A stretch of 34,356 nt of DNA from a candidate division WS1 bacterium (lineage in GTDB: Bacteria > Armatimonadota > Zipacnadia > Zipacnadales > UBA11051): positions 1 through 34,356 of the forward strand of contig JAAYSP010000056.1 of NCBI GenBank assembly GCA_012518355.1. The letters are read 5' to 3'. The notes under the pieces are model-generated. The model did not search any database, was not told where the DNA came from, and saw only the letters and a program-made list of their open reading frames with translations. The position numbers and the translations under genes were made by a program. Below are positions 8,483 to 17,091 of this stretch, one piece after another (within the stretch, counting starts at the first letter, position 1; every line of letters starts with the position of its first letter).

Positions 8483-9271
8483 TCAGCACAGTGGTTTGAG
8501 CAGGCGTAAGTATGTCTCGGCCAGTTCCCAGTTGTCCATCACAGGGGAGATAGGCTCTATGAGTGTGGCAAAGCCGCTGTAGTCGACGGCTTTCAGGGCC
8601 GCAAAAACCTGGGCAAAATTGACACCCTCAGGATCGTCGGGCATGCAGCGGGTGAAACCGCGACCCTGGTGGACGATTATGCCGTCACCCGAGGTTTCTT
8701 CCACTGGTTTGAGGTTCTGGAGCGAGACGTTGAAAAGCTTTTCGCCCAACTGCTCAAGGGCTTCCTGGCCATAGTCGCGACTGGCGAGCACAAAATTGGC
8801 CGGCTCATAAGTCAGCCCGAAGTTCGGCCGGTCCACCTGGGCCGCCACACGTATGGCACCTTCGACAGTCTCCAGGGGTGTGTTGGTGTGGATTTGCACT
8901 ACTACTCTTACCTCATACTCGGCGGCAATGTCACACGCCTGCTGCATCCACACGATGTCAGTGCAGCTCATCCGGAGGAAGGGGCTTGCCAGGGCACGGG
9001 CGATCTCAGCCATGCGCCTGACGGCGTCCAATCCCTCAGGTGTCGCTTCTGACCGGCAATTGGCGAAAGTACATGCGACACTGTTAGCGCTAAGCGCACC
9101 GGCGATGCTTGAGACCTCCTCGTCCGGTGTTTCGTCATGTAATTGACCGCTGCGCAGTTCTACTCCCTGATATCCAGCCTGTGCTGCTCGCGCAATGAAA
9201 TCGATAGTAGACATCTGGTAGCTCGGCCCACCTGTCTCGATGATGCGTCCCGAAAGCCCCAGTTTTATCAT
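8483..9271 (-). CDS. Sugar phosphate isomerase/epimerase-like TIM barrel (AP endonuclease 2 superfamily)
   Basis: A 262-residue protein with an ATG at 9271 and AGGAGG upstream. The barrel pattern of the xylose-isomerase-like/IolE superfamily is clear: FIARAAQAGYQGVELRSG at the start, VRVVVQIHTNTPLETVEGA, FGLTYEPANF and a closing LIEPISP. The usual metal ligands Glu-Asp-His-Glu are only partly kept: the positions read Q126, E156, Q185 and the final glutamate. Q-containing subfamilies are known among these barrels, so activity may persist with another metal geometry. It lies upstream of the reductase run on the same strand, suggesting linked sugar or cyclitol metabolism. A 12-base palindrome GCCGCCGGCGGC sits at 9287-9298 just upstream of the ribosome binding site. 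Confidence 0.8.
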   Translation of the reverse strand: MIKLGLSGRIIETGGPSYQMSTIDFIARAAQAGYQGVELRSGQLHDETPDEEVSSIAGALSANSVACTFANCRSEATPEGLDAVRRMAEIARALASPFLRMSCTDIVWMQQACDIAAEYEVRVVVQIHTNTPLETVEGAIRVAAQVDRPNFGLTYEPANFVLASRDYGQEALEQLGEKLFNVSLQNLKPVEETSGDGIIVHQGRGFTRCMPDDPEGVNFAQVFAALKAVDYSGFATLIEPISPVMDNWELAETYLRLLKPLC

Positions 9272-9883
9272 GACAATCCTCCTGCCGCCGCCGGCGGCTG
9301 TTGCTCGTTTGATCTATGAATTGTATTTCAGTCAGGCTACTGAGAATACCTGCCTGGATCTTCAGGATTTGACAAACAGAGGCTCATACGGCAAAATTGA
9401 CAGGACCACCGGAGCAGGTTACTTACGCTGACAAAAAGGCCAGTTGGAGCAGCACCGGCACCATCACATACCACCGCCTGATGTTGACGTTAGCGCTGCT
9501 GGCGCAGGACAACTGCTTATCCGCTCTGTACCGCCCTAGCGTGCTTGCTGCAGTACTGATGCAGTGTCGGCCGGAGATGGACTGCCGCCATAGGGCTGTA
9601 CGGATATCTGCACGGATAGGCAGTAGTGTTTCGCCTGCCCATCGATTCGTCTGAGCCTATCCGAGTACCACAACTGTCCGCAGTTGATGTCGCGATAGTA
9701 CACGACGATGCGGCACTCGCTAATGCAATGCCGTGTCGTATACAGGTGGCTGTATGCATGTGACCGGAAGAGTTATGCGTCATGGGCCACGCAGGGCCTA
9801 TGGAGCCGGCGTTTGCCGCTCCGGAGAGGGCGGGTTGGGTGCACTATGTGGCAGGCAGCCTGTCGAGAGGTAGCGTGTAAGAC
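9272..9883. other. Gene-poor spacer between divergent genes, 612 bases
   Basis: This contains the upstream regions of the isomerase-like gene (minus) and the DNA glycosylase (plus). The GC palindrome at 9287-9298 lies next to the minus-strand ribosome binding site. A rightward TTGACA at 9369-9374 is followed after 17 bases by CAAAAT, a weak candidate promoter about 490 bases before the plus-strand gene. No credible reading frame is present. Confidence 0.4.
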
Positions 9884-10510
9884 ATGGTGAATGGTGTTCC
9901 AGGAGTCTTTGATGCCGAGCGGCTGCGGCGTTGTATTGTTCCGGTACAGTTTTATGCGCGTCCTGCTGAACTGGTAGCTCTAAATCTGTTAGGCAAATTG
10001 CTGGTGAAGGAGACGCCTGCAGGACTATGTGTCGGGCGTATCGTCGAAACCGAGGCATATCTGGCCTTCGAGGACCACGCTTGCCATGCGGCTCGTGGCA
10101 AGACGCCACGCAATAGTGTCATGTGGGAGGCGCCTGCGACGGCTTATGTCTACATGAGCCACGGCCACTGGCTGCTGAACGCCGTGACTGGCGCGATAGG
10201 ACTACCTGAGGCGGCATTGATTCGGGCGCTCGAACCGATGTTGGGTATCGAATTGATGCGAAGTAGACGCGGGCGGCAACGGTTGGAGGATTTGGCCAGC
10301 GGTCCGGGGAAGCTTACGCAAGCGTTAGGAATTGATGGCAGCGATAACCGCACACTGCTTCATGACCCACCTATGTACATAAGTCGGGCCATGCCTGGCG
10401 CGGTGCGTCCGGTTACGCAGACCACTCGTATCGGCCTGGGTGATAATCCGAGCCGACACCTGCTATTGCGCTACTACTATTCAGACAGCAGATGTGTATC
10501 TGTTAGATGA
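9884..10510 (+). CDS. DNA-3-methyladenine glycosylase (AAG/Mpg family)
   Basis: A 208-residue base-excision repair enzyme that removes alkylated purines. Diagnostic motifs are FYARPAELVALNLLGKLLV, GRIVETEAYLAFEDHACHAARGKTPRN (with the catalytic glutamate region E55/E57), AYVYMSHGHWLLNAVTG, LIRALEP and SGPGKLTQALGI. The carboxyl end RIGLGDNPSRHLLLRYYYSDSRCVSV fits the usual RIGI...WRF..SxxVS ending, so the protein looks full length. The ATG at 9884 has only a weak AGAGG site upstream; the next in-frame codon is a GTG directly after it. It precedes an isomerase gene by 28 bases on the same strand, probably in one transcript, although the functions are unrelated. Confidence 0.92.
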   Translation: MVNGVPGVFDAERLRRCIVPVQFYARPAELVALNLLGKLLVKETPAGLCVGRIVETEAYLAFEDHACHAARGKTPRNSVMWEAPATAYVYMSHGHWLLNAVTGAIGLPEAALIRALEPMLGIELMRSRRGRQRLEDLASGPGKLTQALGIDGSDNRTLLHDPPMYISRAMPGAVRPVTQTTRIGLGDNPSRHLLLRYYYSDSRCVSVR

Positions 10511-10538
10511 CTACTCTGTCCTCAGAGGACCGATTGCT

Positions 10539-11348
10539 ATGCAACTCAGCTTCATGACGTGGGTATGTCCCGAGTGGGACCTGAAAGAGATCCTCACCGC
10601 TGCGGTACGATATGGCTACGAAGCGATCGAGCCGCGTTCGGAGGTCAACCAGAATCACGGAGTTGAATTGGGCTCTACCAGAAAGCAACGCGCCGAGATC
10701 AAAGCCATGACAGATGATTTTGGGGTAGCTCTAAGTTGTATCGCCACATCGCGCAGCTATGCTCTTGTGGACCCGAAGGAGCGTGCAGAGAGCGTCGATT
10801 TGACCAGGCGCTTCATCGAGCTTGCAGATGATGTCGGCTGCCGGCATCTCCGTGTATTTGGCGGACTTACGCCTGAGGGTATGGAGTATGCTGATGCTAA
10901 GAAGTACGTGGCAGAATCGTTGCGTACTGCCGCAGAGAGCGCTGAAGGTACCGACGTATATCTGTGCCTGGAAACTCATGACGCCTACTGTCTGGCAAAT
11001 GATGTCATGGATGTGGTAAATATGGCGGCCCATCCGCATGTGCAAGTTTGCTGGGACATCATGCACCCTGTCACTCATGGCCAAAGCATGTCCGAGGCGT
11101 TTGAATACGTCAAAGAACATGTGCTGCACTGCCACATTCACGACGGCAAGATTGATGCCGATGGCAGTGTTGAACTATGCCCCACAGGCGAGGGCGATAT
11201 CCCTCACGACGAAGCCGTTCAACTGTTGTCTACGATAGACTTTGTAGGAGTACTGTCTGGTGAGTGGATATCGTCTTTTGCACCGGAAGAAATACTTCCG
11301 CAGAATGCCGATATGCTGCGCCGCTACATAGAGCAGGCAAAAGGGTAA
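10539..11348 (+). CDS. Sugar phosphate isomerase/epimerase (xylose isomerase-like TIM barrel)
   Basis: A 269-residue protein. The ATG at 10539 (MQLSFMTWVCPEWDL) is preceded by AGAGGA about 9 bases upstream; an upstream extension would overlap the glycosylase gene and adds no homologous sequence. All four expected metal ligands are in place: E145 (CLETHD), D173 (CWDIMHP), a histidine in HCHIHDGK (H199 or H201) and E242 (SGEWIS). This pattern is found in epimerases and isomerases acting on ketoses, inosose or hydroxypyruvate. It is cytoplasmic, with no signal. Unlike the isomerase-like gene at 8483-9271, its active site looks fully intact. Confidence 0.87.
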   Translation: MQLSFMTWVCPEWDLKEILTAAVRYGYEAIEPRSEVNQNHGVELGSTRKQRAEIKAMTDDFGVALSCIATSRSYALVDPKERAESVDLTRRFIELADDVGCRHLRVFGGLTPEGMEYADAKKYVAESLRTAAESAEGTDVYLCLETHDAYCLANDVMDVVNMAAHPHVQVCWDIMHPVTHGQSMSEAFEYVKEHVLHCHIHDGKIDADGSVELCPTGEGDIPHDEAVQLLSTIDFVGVLSGEWISSFAPEEILPQNADMLRRYIEQAKG

Positions 11349-11384
11349 GTCAGAGTCTTAGAGTGTCTGGTCTGCTGTTTTGTT

Positions 11385-11404
11385 GACAACTGCCCATGGT
11401 TGTC
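11385..11404. repeat. Short inverted repeat between isomerase and DUF6785-type gene
   Basis: GACAAC (11385-11390) and GTTGTC (11399-11404) form a perfect 6-base dyad with an 8-base centre. It lies about 200 bases before the membrane protein gene. The dyad spacing would suit a dimeric repressor, but it could occur by chance. The rest of 11349-11597 shows no other feature. Confidence 0.3.
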
Positions 11405-11597
11405 TATGTCGGGCATCAGACCACACAAGCCAAGCGCCGTCATCACATCAGTCTGATGTCACCGTGTGGCGACGTGCTGGCAGCACTACAAGCTATCTTG
11501 TTGTATATCCATCAGAAATGTTAGGTTACGTGAATGCTTCAGTGTCTCATAGTGAGTTCGACAATAGTGGACACTGCGTAGGCAAGTCGATGAAAGA

Positions 11598-13619
11598 TTG
11601 GTGGTTTGTGTGGCAATTTTAGAAGCGCCAACAGACTCTGGCGCCGAGCAGAGTCCTGCTGTGTATTCGCGTGGCATCACTGTACGCGCGGTACTGTTTT
11701 CCCTGCTCATGGTGTTTCTATTCAACCTGTTGGTTAGCAAGGTGGAACTGGTCACTGGGCGATACATCGCCAGCGGGATCCCTCCGATCCCGGCAGTAGC
11801 CACGCTTGCTGCACTGGTCGCACTGTACCCATTGGGGCGGCTCATTTTAGGCCGATACAACCTATCTCGACAGGAATTGCTGGTCATCTATTGTCTGATG
11901 ACCATAGCGATCCCCTTGTGCGGCACGTACGGGTTGCGCTCCATCTTGCCGCGTCTGACCGTCATGCAATACTATGCGACACCCGAAAACCGGTTTGACG
12001 ATTATACGGCGATGATACCTTCGTGGTACGCCCCCACCTCGCCAGAAGTCATCACGGGAATGTACGAGGGTCTGGACACGGGAAGTGTGCCCTGGTCAGC
12101 CTGGCTCAAACCGCTGGCGCTTTGGTCAGCTTTCTTTCTAGCGCTGTTTGTTGGCACCATGTCCCTAATCAGCATCATGTCCAGACAGTGGTCTGAAGGT
12201 GAGCATTTACCCTACCCTCTTGTACAGTTGCCAATGGAAATGGTCGAGGCGACTGGTGCGCGTGGTACACTGGCCAATTTTTTCAGTAATCCGCTCACAT
12301 GGGTCGGCATTGCACTCGCATTGCTATATAACGGCTTGAACATCGCCAACGCGTTCAACCCGGCGGTTCCTGCTATCCCCCAAAACAAGTCACTGGCAGA
12401 GTTTTTCACTGAACGTCCCTGGTCGGCACTCAATCCGCTGACAGTCAGTAGCGCACCCCAGTTCTACGGTTTTGGCTTTCTCGTTTCTCGCGAACTATGC
12501 TTTAGCATTTTTGCCTGTACTTTTCTGGCCAAACTTACGGCCGTGCTTGGCGCAGCGGCAGGTTTTGAGCCAGCAGGCTGGCCCTACATGCAAGAACAAA
12601 GCGCTGGCGGCTATATATTGATGGCTGTGTTGATGCTGTGGGTAGCCCGAGGCCATCTGCGACAGGTGTTCGCCAAGGCTCTGGGCAGTGCGCCGGATGT
12701 GGACGATAGCTCGGAGCCGATTTCGTATAGATGGGCCGTAATTGGCATGGTGGCAAGTGCTATCTTTTTCCTGGTCTGGACTACAGTCTCGGGTATGAGC
12801 CTGAAAATAGCGCTGCCGTTTTACCTGATAGTTATGTCTTACGGACTGACGTATGCGCGTGTGCGTGCCGAGATGGGGGTGCCTGACAACTTCGTATATC
12901 CGTATCGATTCCCGCAATACACTATTATCTACAGCATCGGTTCACGGGGCGTGTTGAATGCGGGCGGGCCAGTCACTAACGTGGTGTTCGAGGTGCTTTC
13001 CTTCTTGTCGCGGTTCCATCCAGTGCAGATCATGACCTCTTCGCAAGCAGACGCTTACCAGATGGCGCGAGCAGGTAGGCTCAACTCCAGGAAGCTTTCG
13101 ATGCTTCTACTACTGGCCTTTGCACTGGGCCTGATATTCGCCTTCTGGGGACACTTCACTACGTTCTATTCGATAGGTCTGAACGTTCTGGAGGGCAATC
13201 CACGCAGCGCTGACTGGCGCACAGTGGACACAGTGACGGCTTATAGCGGCATGGTCAGCCAAATCGAATCACCCACGGGTCCCGACTGGCATCGGACCGG
13301 AGCTATTATCGCCGGAGCTGCGATTACTTTGGGGTTGGCGATTGCACGCATGGTATGGTTGCGTTTCCCTATTCATCCTCTGGGATACATCGTAGCTCTA
13401 TCCTATGGTCCATCTACCAGCCTGTGGTTTCCATTCCTGGTGGTGTGGCTGGTCAAGGGGATAATCGAGCGTATCGGAGGTCTACGGCTGTTTCGACGCC
13501 TGATACCTTTGTTCATCGGCTACGTAGTGGCTCACTACGTCTTCGGCGGGATCGGATGGTCCATCATTAGTCTATTTATCGAGAGTGCGGTCTCATCCCG
13601 CTACTACACGGTCTTCTAA
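11598..13619 (+). CDS. DUF6785/DUF6784-type polytopic membrane protein
   Basis: A protein of about 670 residues with roughly 12-14 hydrophobic segments. After a short cytoplasmic N terminus, the signature region reads LSRQELLVIYCLMTIAIPLCGTYGLRSILPRL, then QYYATPENRF, PSWYAPTSPEVITGMYEG, and RQWSEGEHLPYPLVQLPMEM. I recognise this as the DUF6785 family, with the DUF6784 part forming the C-terminal third (RVRAEMGVPDNFVYPYRFPQYTI through RFPIHPLGYIVALSYG). The family is common in Poribacteria, Armatimonadota and Lentisphaerae near carbohydrate genes, but its function is not established; transport is an inference. Start choice is uncertain: TTG 11598, GTG 11601 and GTG 11610 are all possible, and a GGTGG at 11600-11604 favours 11610. 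Confidence 0.8.
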   Translation: MVVCVAILEAPTDSGAEQSPAVYSRGITVRAVLFSLLMVFLFNLLVSKVELVTGRYIASGIPPIPAVATLAALVALYPLGRLILGRYNLSRQELLVIYCLMTIAIPLCGTYGLRSILPRLTVMQYYATPENRFDDYTAMIPSWYAPTSPEVITGMYEGLDTGSVPWSAWLKPLALWSAFFLALFVGTMSLISIMSRQWSEGEHLPYPLVQLPMEMVEATGARGTLANFFSNPLTWVGIALALLYNGLNIANAFNPAVPAIPQNKSLAEFFTERPWSALNPLTVSSAPQFYGFGFLVSRELCFSIFACTFLAKLTAVLGAAAGFEPAGWPYMQEQSAGGYILMAVLMLWVARGHLRQVFAKALGSAPDVDDSSEPISYRWAVIGMVASAIFFLVWTTVSGMSLKIALPFYLIVMSYGLTYARVRAEMGVPDNFVYPYRFPQYTIIYSIGSRGVLNAGGPVTNVVFEVLSFLSRFHPVQIMTSSQADAYQMARAGRLNSRKLSMLLLLAFALGLIFAFWGHFTTFYSIGLNVLEGNPRSADWRTVDTVTAYSGMVSQIESPTGPDWHRTGAIIAGAAITLGLAIARMVWLRFPIHPLGYIVALSYGPSTSLWFPFLVVWLVKGIIERIGGLRLFRRLIPLFIGYVVAHYVFGGIGWSIISLFIESAVSSRYYTVF

Positions 13620-13691
13620 AACAGCCTTCCGAAAACAGGCGGAAATGGCTCGCAAGCGGCCCGAGACAGAGAGCATGATTGTGAGGTCAGT

Positions 13692-14618
13692 CTAGATGCT
13701 CAGGATTTCGACCTCGGGCCGCCAGTTGATCCGCTCCAGTAGGCGTAAGTAGTCATCGCGTGTGACCTCATCTGCGGGCTTGCCGGTCAACGCTACCAAT
13801 GCTGCCTCCATGACGTTTGTGCCGAAAGAGCGCCCCTCTACTCGGGGGGTGGTGGTGATCAGGCGATACAGGCCGCGACTACGCAGCAGCTCGATATCTG
13901 CCTCGGTGGTAGTGTTGGTGATGACGGTCTTGCCCTCAAGCGGTCTTCCAGTGGCAGGCAGGTTGCGGCGGATGAAGTGGAAGTCACCTGCGATGATATC
14001 GGCCCATGCGAAATGCCTGGCCGCACGCACGCAGTGCTGTTCCTGCTGGCTGCCGGTGGGGTACAGAATGCGGAAGGGGAGACGAGCAAGCAGAGGCAGA
14101 AACGCTGTCGCTGCAATTTTTATTAGCCCCAGCGACGACACAGGCAACGGCATTCCCAACGCGAAAACCAGATCGCCAAAGCGACACTGGTAACCCAACT
14201 CCGAAAACGCCTCGGCCATCCCGAAGCGGTCTACCGCAGCGACCACCAGCACTCGTACATCCTCGGGCGTCCTGCCTGCTGCCAGGACGCCATCCTCGTG
14301 AAGCATCTGTATTGCACGCCGCTCCAGCGTGTCTTTCAGGCCGCTGCCATCCACCACAGGAGTGGTGCGTGCAGAGCGGGCCAGGCGGGCCGCGTCGTGG
14401 ATAACCCATCGGCGGTCCCCGCAGACCAGGTACAGATCGATCCCACCAAGGCCTATGGCATCAACTTTGCCGTCCAGTTCGGCGATGAGTTTACATGCAC
14501 TGCTCACACTGCCGTCGGTGCCGATGCGCTCGAGACGAAACTGCTCCCCGAGTATCTCCACAGTTGCAGACTTATTTCTGCTCGAAGAGCCGAGACTGAC
14601 GCTGACGATCCGTCTCAT
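13692..14618 (-). CDS. Protein of the 'quinate 5-dehydrogenase'-annotated family
   Basis: A 308-residue protein starting at an ATG at 14618, only 4 bases after the stop of the SPFH gene, so the two are probably translated together. The N terminus (RRIVSVSLGSSSRNKSATVEILGEQFRLERIGTDG), VDAIGLGGIDLYLVCG, and VDGSGLKDTLERR match a conserved family that databases often call quinate 5-dehydrogenase. I do not see a clear GxGxxG dinucleotide motif, and experimental support for that name is unknown to me, so I treat the activity as unproven. The segment KTVITNTTTEADIELLRSRGLYRLITTTP may form part of a nucleotide-type fold. The gene converges with the DUF6785-type gene, and the 72-base gap has only a weak TTCCG/CGGAA dyad. 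Confidence 0.65.
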   Translation of the reverse strand: MRRIVSVSLGSSSRNKSATVEILGEQFRLERIGTDGSVSSACKLIAELDGKVDAIGLGGIDLYLVCGDRRWVIHDAARLARSARTTPVVDGSGLKDTLERRAIQMLHEDGVLAAGRTPEDVRVLVVAAVDRFGMAEAFSELGYQCRFGDLVFALGMPLPVSSLGLIKIAATAFLPLLARLPFRILYPTGSQQEQHCVRAARHFAWADIIAGDFHFIRRNLPATGRPLEGKTVITNTTTEADIELLRSRGLYRLITTTPRVEGRSFGTNVMEAALVALTGKPADEVTRDDYLRLLERINWRPEVEILSI

Positions 14619-14622
14619 GCAG

Positions 14623-15603
14623 TCACTGGCTTTCCTGCACTGGCGGTTCGACAGGAGAAGTGCTGGCTGGTGTAGGTTTCGGATCCACTAAGCTATCGGA
14701 ACTCCCTGCGCTGTCAGTGCTCCGAAATGCCTCTCCGATAGCTGCGATAGAGCCCAGCATCCCGGTTGCTTCCAGCGGCAGGAAGATCTTCGTAGCCTGA
14801 CCGTCGGCAACCTGTGCAAGCGTCTCCAGATACTTGACGGCCAGCAGATCAGGTGTGGGGCCGCCCTGGTGGATTGCGCCAAACACGGTGCTGATGGCCT
14901 GTGCTTCTCCCTCGGCCACGGTAAGCTGCCTGTAGCGCTCGGCTTCAGCGACTTTGCGGATGGCCTCGGCATCGCCTTCGGAGCGGTTGATACGTGACTG
15001 CCGTTCACCCTCGGCCTTGAGGATCTCGGCCTGCCGGAAGCCCTCCGCCTCCAGGATTGTAGCGCGCTTCATCCGCTCAGCTTTCATCTGCTGGCTCATA
15101 GCGTTGATGATGTCACCAGGTGGTTCGATGGCCTGCAGTTCCACTCTGCTGATACGTACTCCCCACTTGTCTGTCGCATCGTCCAGTATCTGGCGCAAGT
15201 GTGCGTTGATCTTCTCACGCGAGGTCAGCACCTCGTCAAGCTCCATGTCGCCGATGACGTTGCGCAGGTTGGTCTGGGCAAGCTTGATTGCCGCAATACG
15301 AAAGTCGGTGACGTTGTACAGGTTGCGAAATGGATCGGTCACTTCATAGTAGACGATGGCATCCACGGTGAGTAGAGCGTTGTCAGCGGTGATGACCTGC
15401 TGGGGGATGACATCGAGTACCGTCTCGCGCATATCTACAAGTGTGATCCCCTGGACGAAGGGGAAGATGAACGTCAGCCCAGGACCATGCGTCTTGGTGT
15501 ACTTGCCGAAGGTTGCGACAAGACCCCGCTGGTGCTGGCGGACGATACGCACAGATTTGCCGATCACGATGATGACCAGAACTGCTAAGACTACCCATCC
15601 CAT
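14623..15603 (-). CDS. SPFH/band 7 (paraslipin-type) membrane protein
   Basis: A 326-residue protein with one N-terminal membrane segment (GWVVLAVLVIIVIGKSVRIV) followed by the band 7 domain. Typical sequence is IVRQHQRGLVATFGKYTKTHGPGLTFIFPF, the VDMRETVLDVIPQQVITADNALLTVDAIVYYEV core, and the helix with RISRVELQAIEPP. A coiled-coil region rich in Ala, Glu and Arg follows (KAERMKRATILEAEGFRQAEILKAEGERQ). The C-terminal tail is Pro/Ser-rich. SPFH proteins build large membrane-domain scaffolds or modulate proteases. The upstream NfeD gene is the classic partner. The AAGGGGAT site before the ATG at 15603 is acceptable. Its stop lies 4 bases from the next gene. Confidence 0.92.
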   Translation of the reverse strand: MGWVVLAVLVIIVIGKSVRIVRQHQRGLVATFGKYTKTHGPGLTFIFPFVQGITLVDMRETVLDVIPQQVITADNALLTVDAIVYYEVTDPFRNLYNVTDFRIAAIKLAQTNLRNVIGDMELDEVLTSREKINAHLRQILDDATDKWGVRISRVELQAIEPPGDIINAMSQQMKAERMKRATILEAEGFRQAEILKAEGERQSRINRSEGDAEAIRKVAEAERYRQLTVAEGEAQAISTVFGAIHQGGPTPDLLAVKYLETLAQVADGQATKIFLPLEATGMLGSIAAIGEAFRSTDSAGSSDSLVDPKPTPASTSPVEPPVQESQ

Positions 15604-15714
15604 CGCTTGTCATCCCCTTTTTGCGAGAAGCTTTTCGTGTTCTACGTGCAAAGACCTACTGATGATTTCATCCTGTATGGGGCGAGGGCTATCCCCCCTG
15701 AGCTTCAAGAACCA

Positions 15715-16143
15715 TCATCTTGCCAGAGGCTCGACTATAAGTGTGGCGCCCTCCACAGCAGTCACGATGACGTGTTGTTCCTTTTCAATTACCTGGCTAC
15801 TGCGTGCTCGCCACTGGTCAGACTCTATTCGCACCAGTCCGGTGTTCTGTTTGTGGTCTATCGTCTCCAGCACTATCGCCTCAAGGCCTAGCAGGCGGTC
15901 CACGTTAGACTGTACTGTCACCGAGCCATGCAGACTCCGGGCGAGCGGACGGGTTACCAGAAGCAGCACCACACTTGCGACACAAAAAACCATCCATGGC
16001 ACCCAGCCTGCAGTGGTGAAAAGTGTCGCCAGTGCTGCCAGAAGAGCTCCGCAAGCAATCCACAGTAAGAAAAAGCTCATGGTCAGCAACTCAGCGATGA
16101 GAAGTGCGATGCCTGCAATCAGCCATATCAACCACGGTGACAT
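15715..16143 (-). CDS. NfeD family membrane protein
   Basis: A 142-residue protein. It has two to three hydrophobic segments in the first 70 residues (WLIWLIAGIALLIAELL, FFLLWIACGALLAALATLF, WVPWMVFCVASVVLLLV). A small OB-fold domain at the C terminus follows (RLLGLEAIVLETIDHKQNTGLVRIESDQWRARS). This is the short, protease-lacking NfeD form, which commonly pairs with SPFH proteins and probably anchors or modulates the SPFH assembly. The start at 16143 has a very strong AGGAGAGGAG site. The SPFH gene begins 111 bases downstream on the same strand, consistent with a two- or three-gene operon. Confidence 0.9.
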   Translation of the reverse strand: MSPWLIWLIAGIALLIAELLTMSFFLLWIACGALLAALATLFTTAGWVPWMVFCVASVVLLLVTRPLARSLHGSVTVQSNVDRLLGLEAIVLETIDHKQNTGLVRIESDQWRARSSQVIEKEQHVIVTAVEGATLIVEPLAR

Positions 16144-16300
16144 GCTTACTCCTCTCCTTGCCGGACATGAACTGAAAAGCTAGCACACTCAGCCAATTCG
16201 GTGCAGAGTGCTGATAAGTGTGTGCGAACTGCCACAGTCCACCACGCCGTCTTGGCGTCATCGTACACTGCTTGTCCGGAAAGCGTGACAGGACGTTCTG

Positions 16301-16771
16301 CTAATCGTGATGAGTGTGGTCGTGATCATGATGATGCGTGTGTTCGGACTGCTGTCCGATGAGCGCCACGACGCCGGTGCAGGTCAGTTGGCCGTGTTTG
16401 ACACCGCGGAGGCTGATGATGGTGTCGGCGAGCCTGCGCACCTCGTCGCCCTGGCCCTGGACGACCATGACCTCGATACAGTTATCGTAGTCCAGATGCA
16501 CGTGTGTAGTGCAGCGGATCTGTCCGCCATAGTCATGCTGGATGTCTACCAACCGGGCTTCTATGCCGCGCGTGTGGTGGTCATAGACGATGGTCAGAGT
16601 GCCCACCACTTCGCCATCGGGAAGCTCCCATTGGCGCTGCAAAAGACAATCGCGCACCATATCGCGGATGGCTTCCGAACGATTGTCATAACCTTGCTGG
16701 GCAATCAGGCCATCGAAAGCCTCCAGCAGTTTTTTGGGCATACTTATGCCGAAGCGTTGGACTTCGTCCAT
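16301..16771 (-). CDS. nikR: NikR nickel-responsive ribbon-helix-helix regulator
   Basis: A 156-residue protein. The ATG at 16771 is favoured over a GTG 9 bases upstream because AGGGTGG is correctly spaced from it. The N-terminal ribbon-helix-helix domain reads VQRFGISMPKKLLEAFDGLIAQQGYDNRSEAIRDMVR. The C-terminal ACT-like domain has all four nickel ligands, spaced as in E. coli NikR: H79, H90, H92 and C98 (HDYGG, THVHLDYDNC). The tail is strikingly His/Asp-rich (HTHHHDHDHTHHD), which could add metal binding. It would repress nickel uptake genes; no nickel permease lies in this window. Its upstream region has clustered GATAG/CTATC elements that could be its own operator. Confidence 0.92.
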   Translation of the reverse strand: MDEVQRFGISMPKKLLEAFDGLIAQQGYDNRSEAIRDMVRDCLLQRQWELPDGEVVGTLTIVYDHHTRGIEARLVDIQHDYGGQIRCTTHVHLDYDNCIEVMVVQGQGDEVRRLADTIISLRGVKHGQLTCTGVVALIGQQSEHTHHHDHDHTHHD

Positions 16772-17091
16772 GTATACCACCCTGGCTTAGTCTGCTTGAA
16801 ACATATCTGCCTAGTTATCTTACCAGATAGTGCTATCAAACGATAGTCACTAATGCGGTGACACCGTATGGTGGCCGGGCAATGGAGGGCAGTTAGCGCG
16901 CAGCGGATAGTGCTGTAACTGGCGATGTGGTAGCTACAGAGAGTGATACTGTGGCAGATGGTGCTGTAGCGTGGAATTGACAGTTTTGGTGCACTATTCA
17001 GAGGAGGGGGGTAGCACAGGGCGCCATCAGAGCCTCGACAGCCCCCTCACTCATAGAGCACGCCTATCTGTTCTTCGTCTATCTGTAGGAC
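16772..17091. other. Upstream region of nikR, 320 bases
   Basis: No gene is visible. The interval holds the GATAG/CTATC dyads and near-repeats of GAT(A/G)GTGCTGTA at 16906-16918 and 16957-16969. Two of the three CTATCTG repeats lie at its right end, with the third at the transporter stop. This makes it the most repeat-rich short spacer in the window. Confidence 0.45.
16824..16846. promoter_or_regulatory. Overlapping GATAG/CTATC dyads upstream of nikR
   Basis: GATAG (16826-16830), CTATC (16833-16837) and GATAG (16842-16846) make two overlapping dyads, about 55-75 bases upstream of the nikR start. A further CTATCTG motif appears three times at 17064-17070, 17079-17085 and 17092-17098, and its reverse complement CAGATAG is at 16824-16830. 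The spacing suits a regulatory binding region, possibly NikR autoregulation, but these do not match the E. coli NikR operator and the assignment is a guess. Confidence 0.35.

Noticed and set aside
13692..14618. Calling this gene a proven quinate dehydrogenase
   Set aside because: The family name comes from annotation; no clear dinucleotide-binding glycine motif is visible.
15356..16183. 275-codon plus-strand frame
   Set aside because: Antisense to the SPFH and NfeD genes, both of which are well supported.
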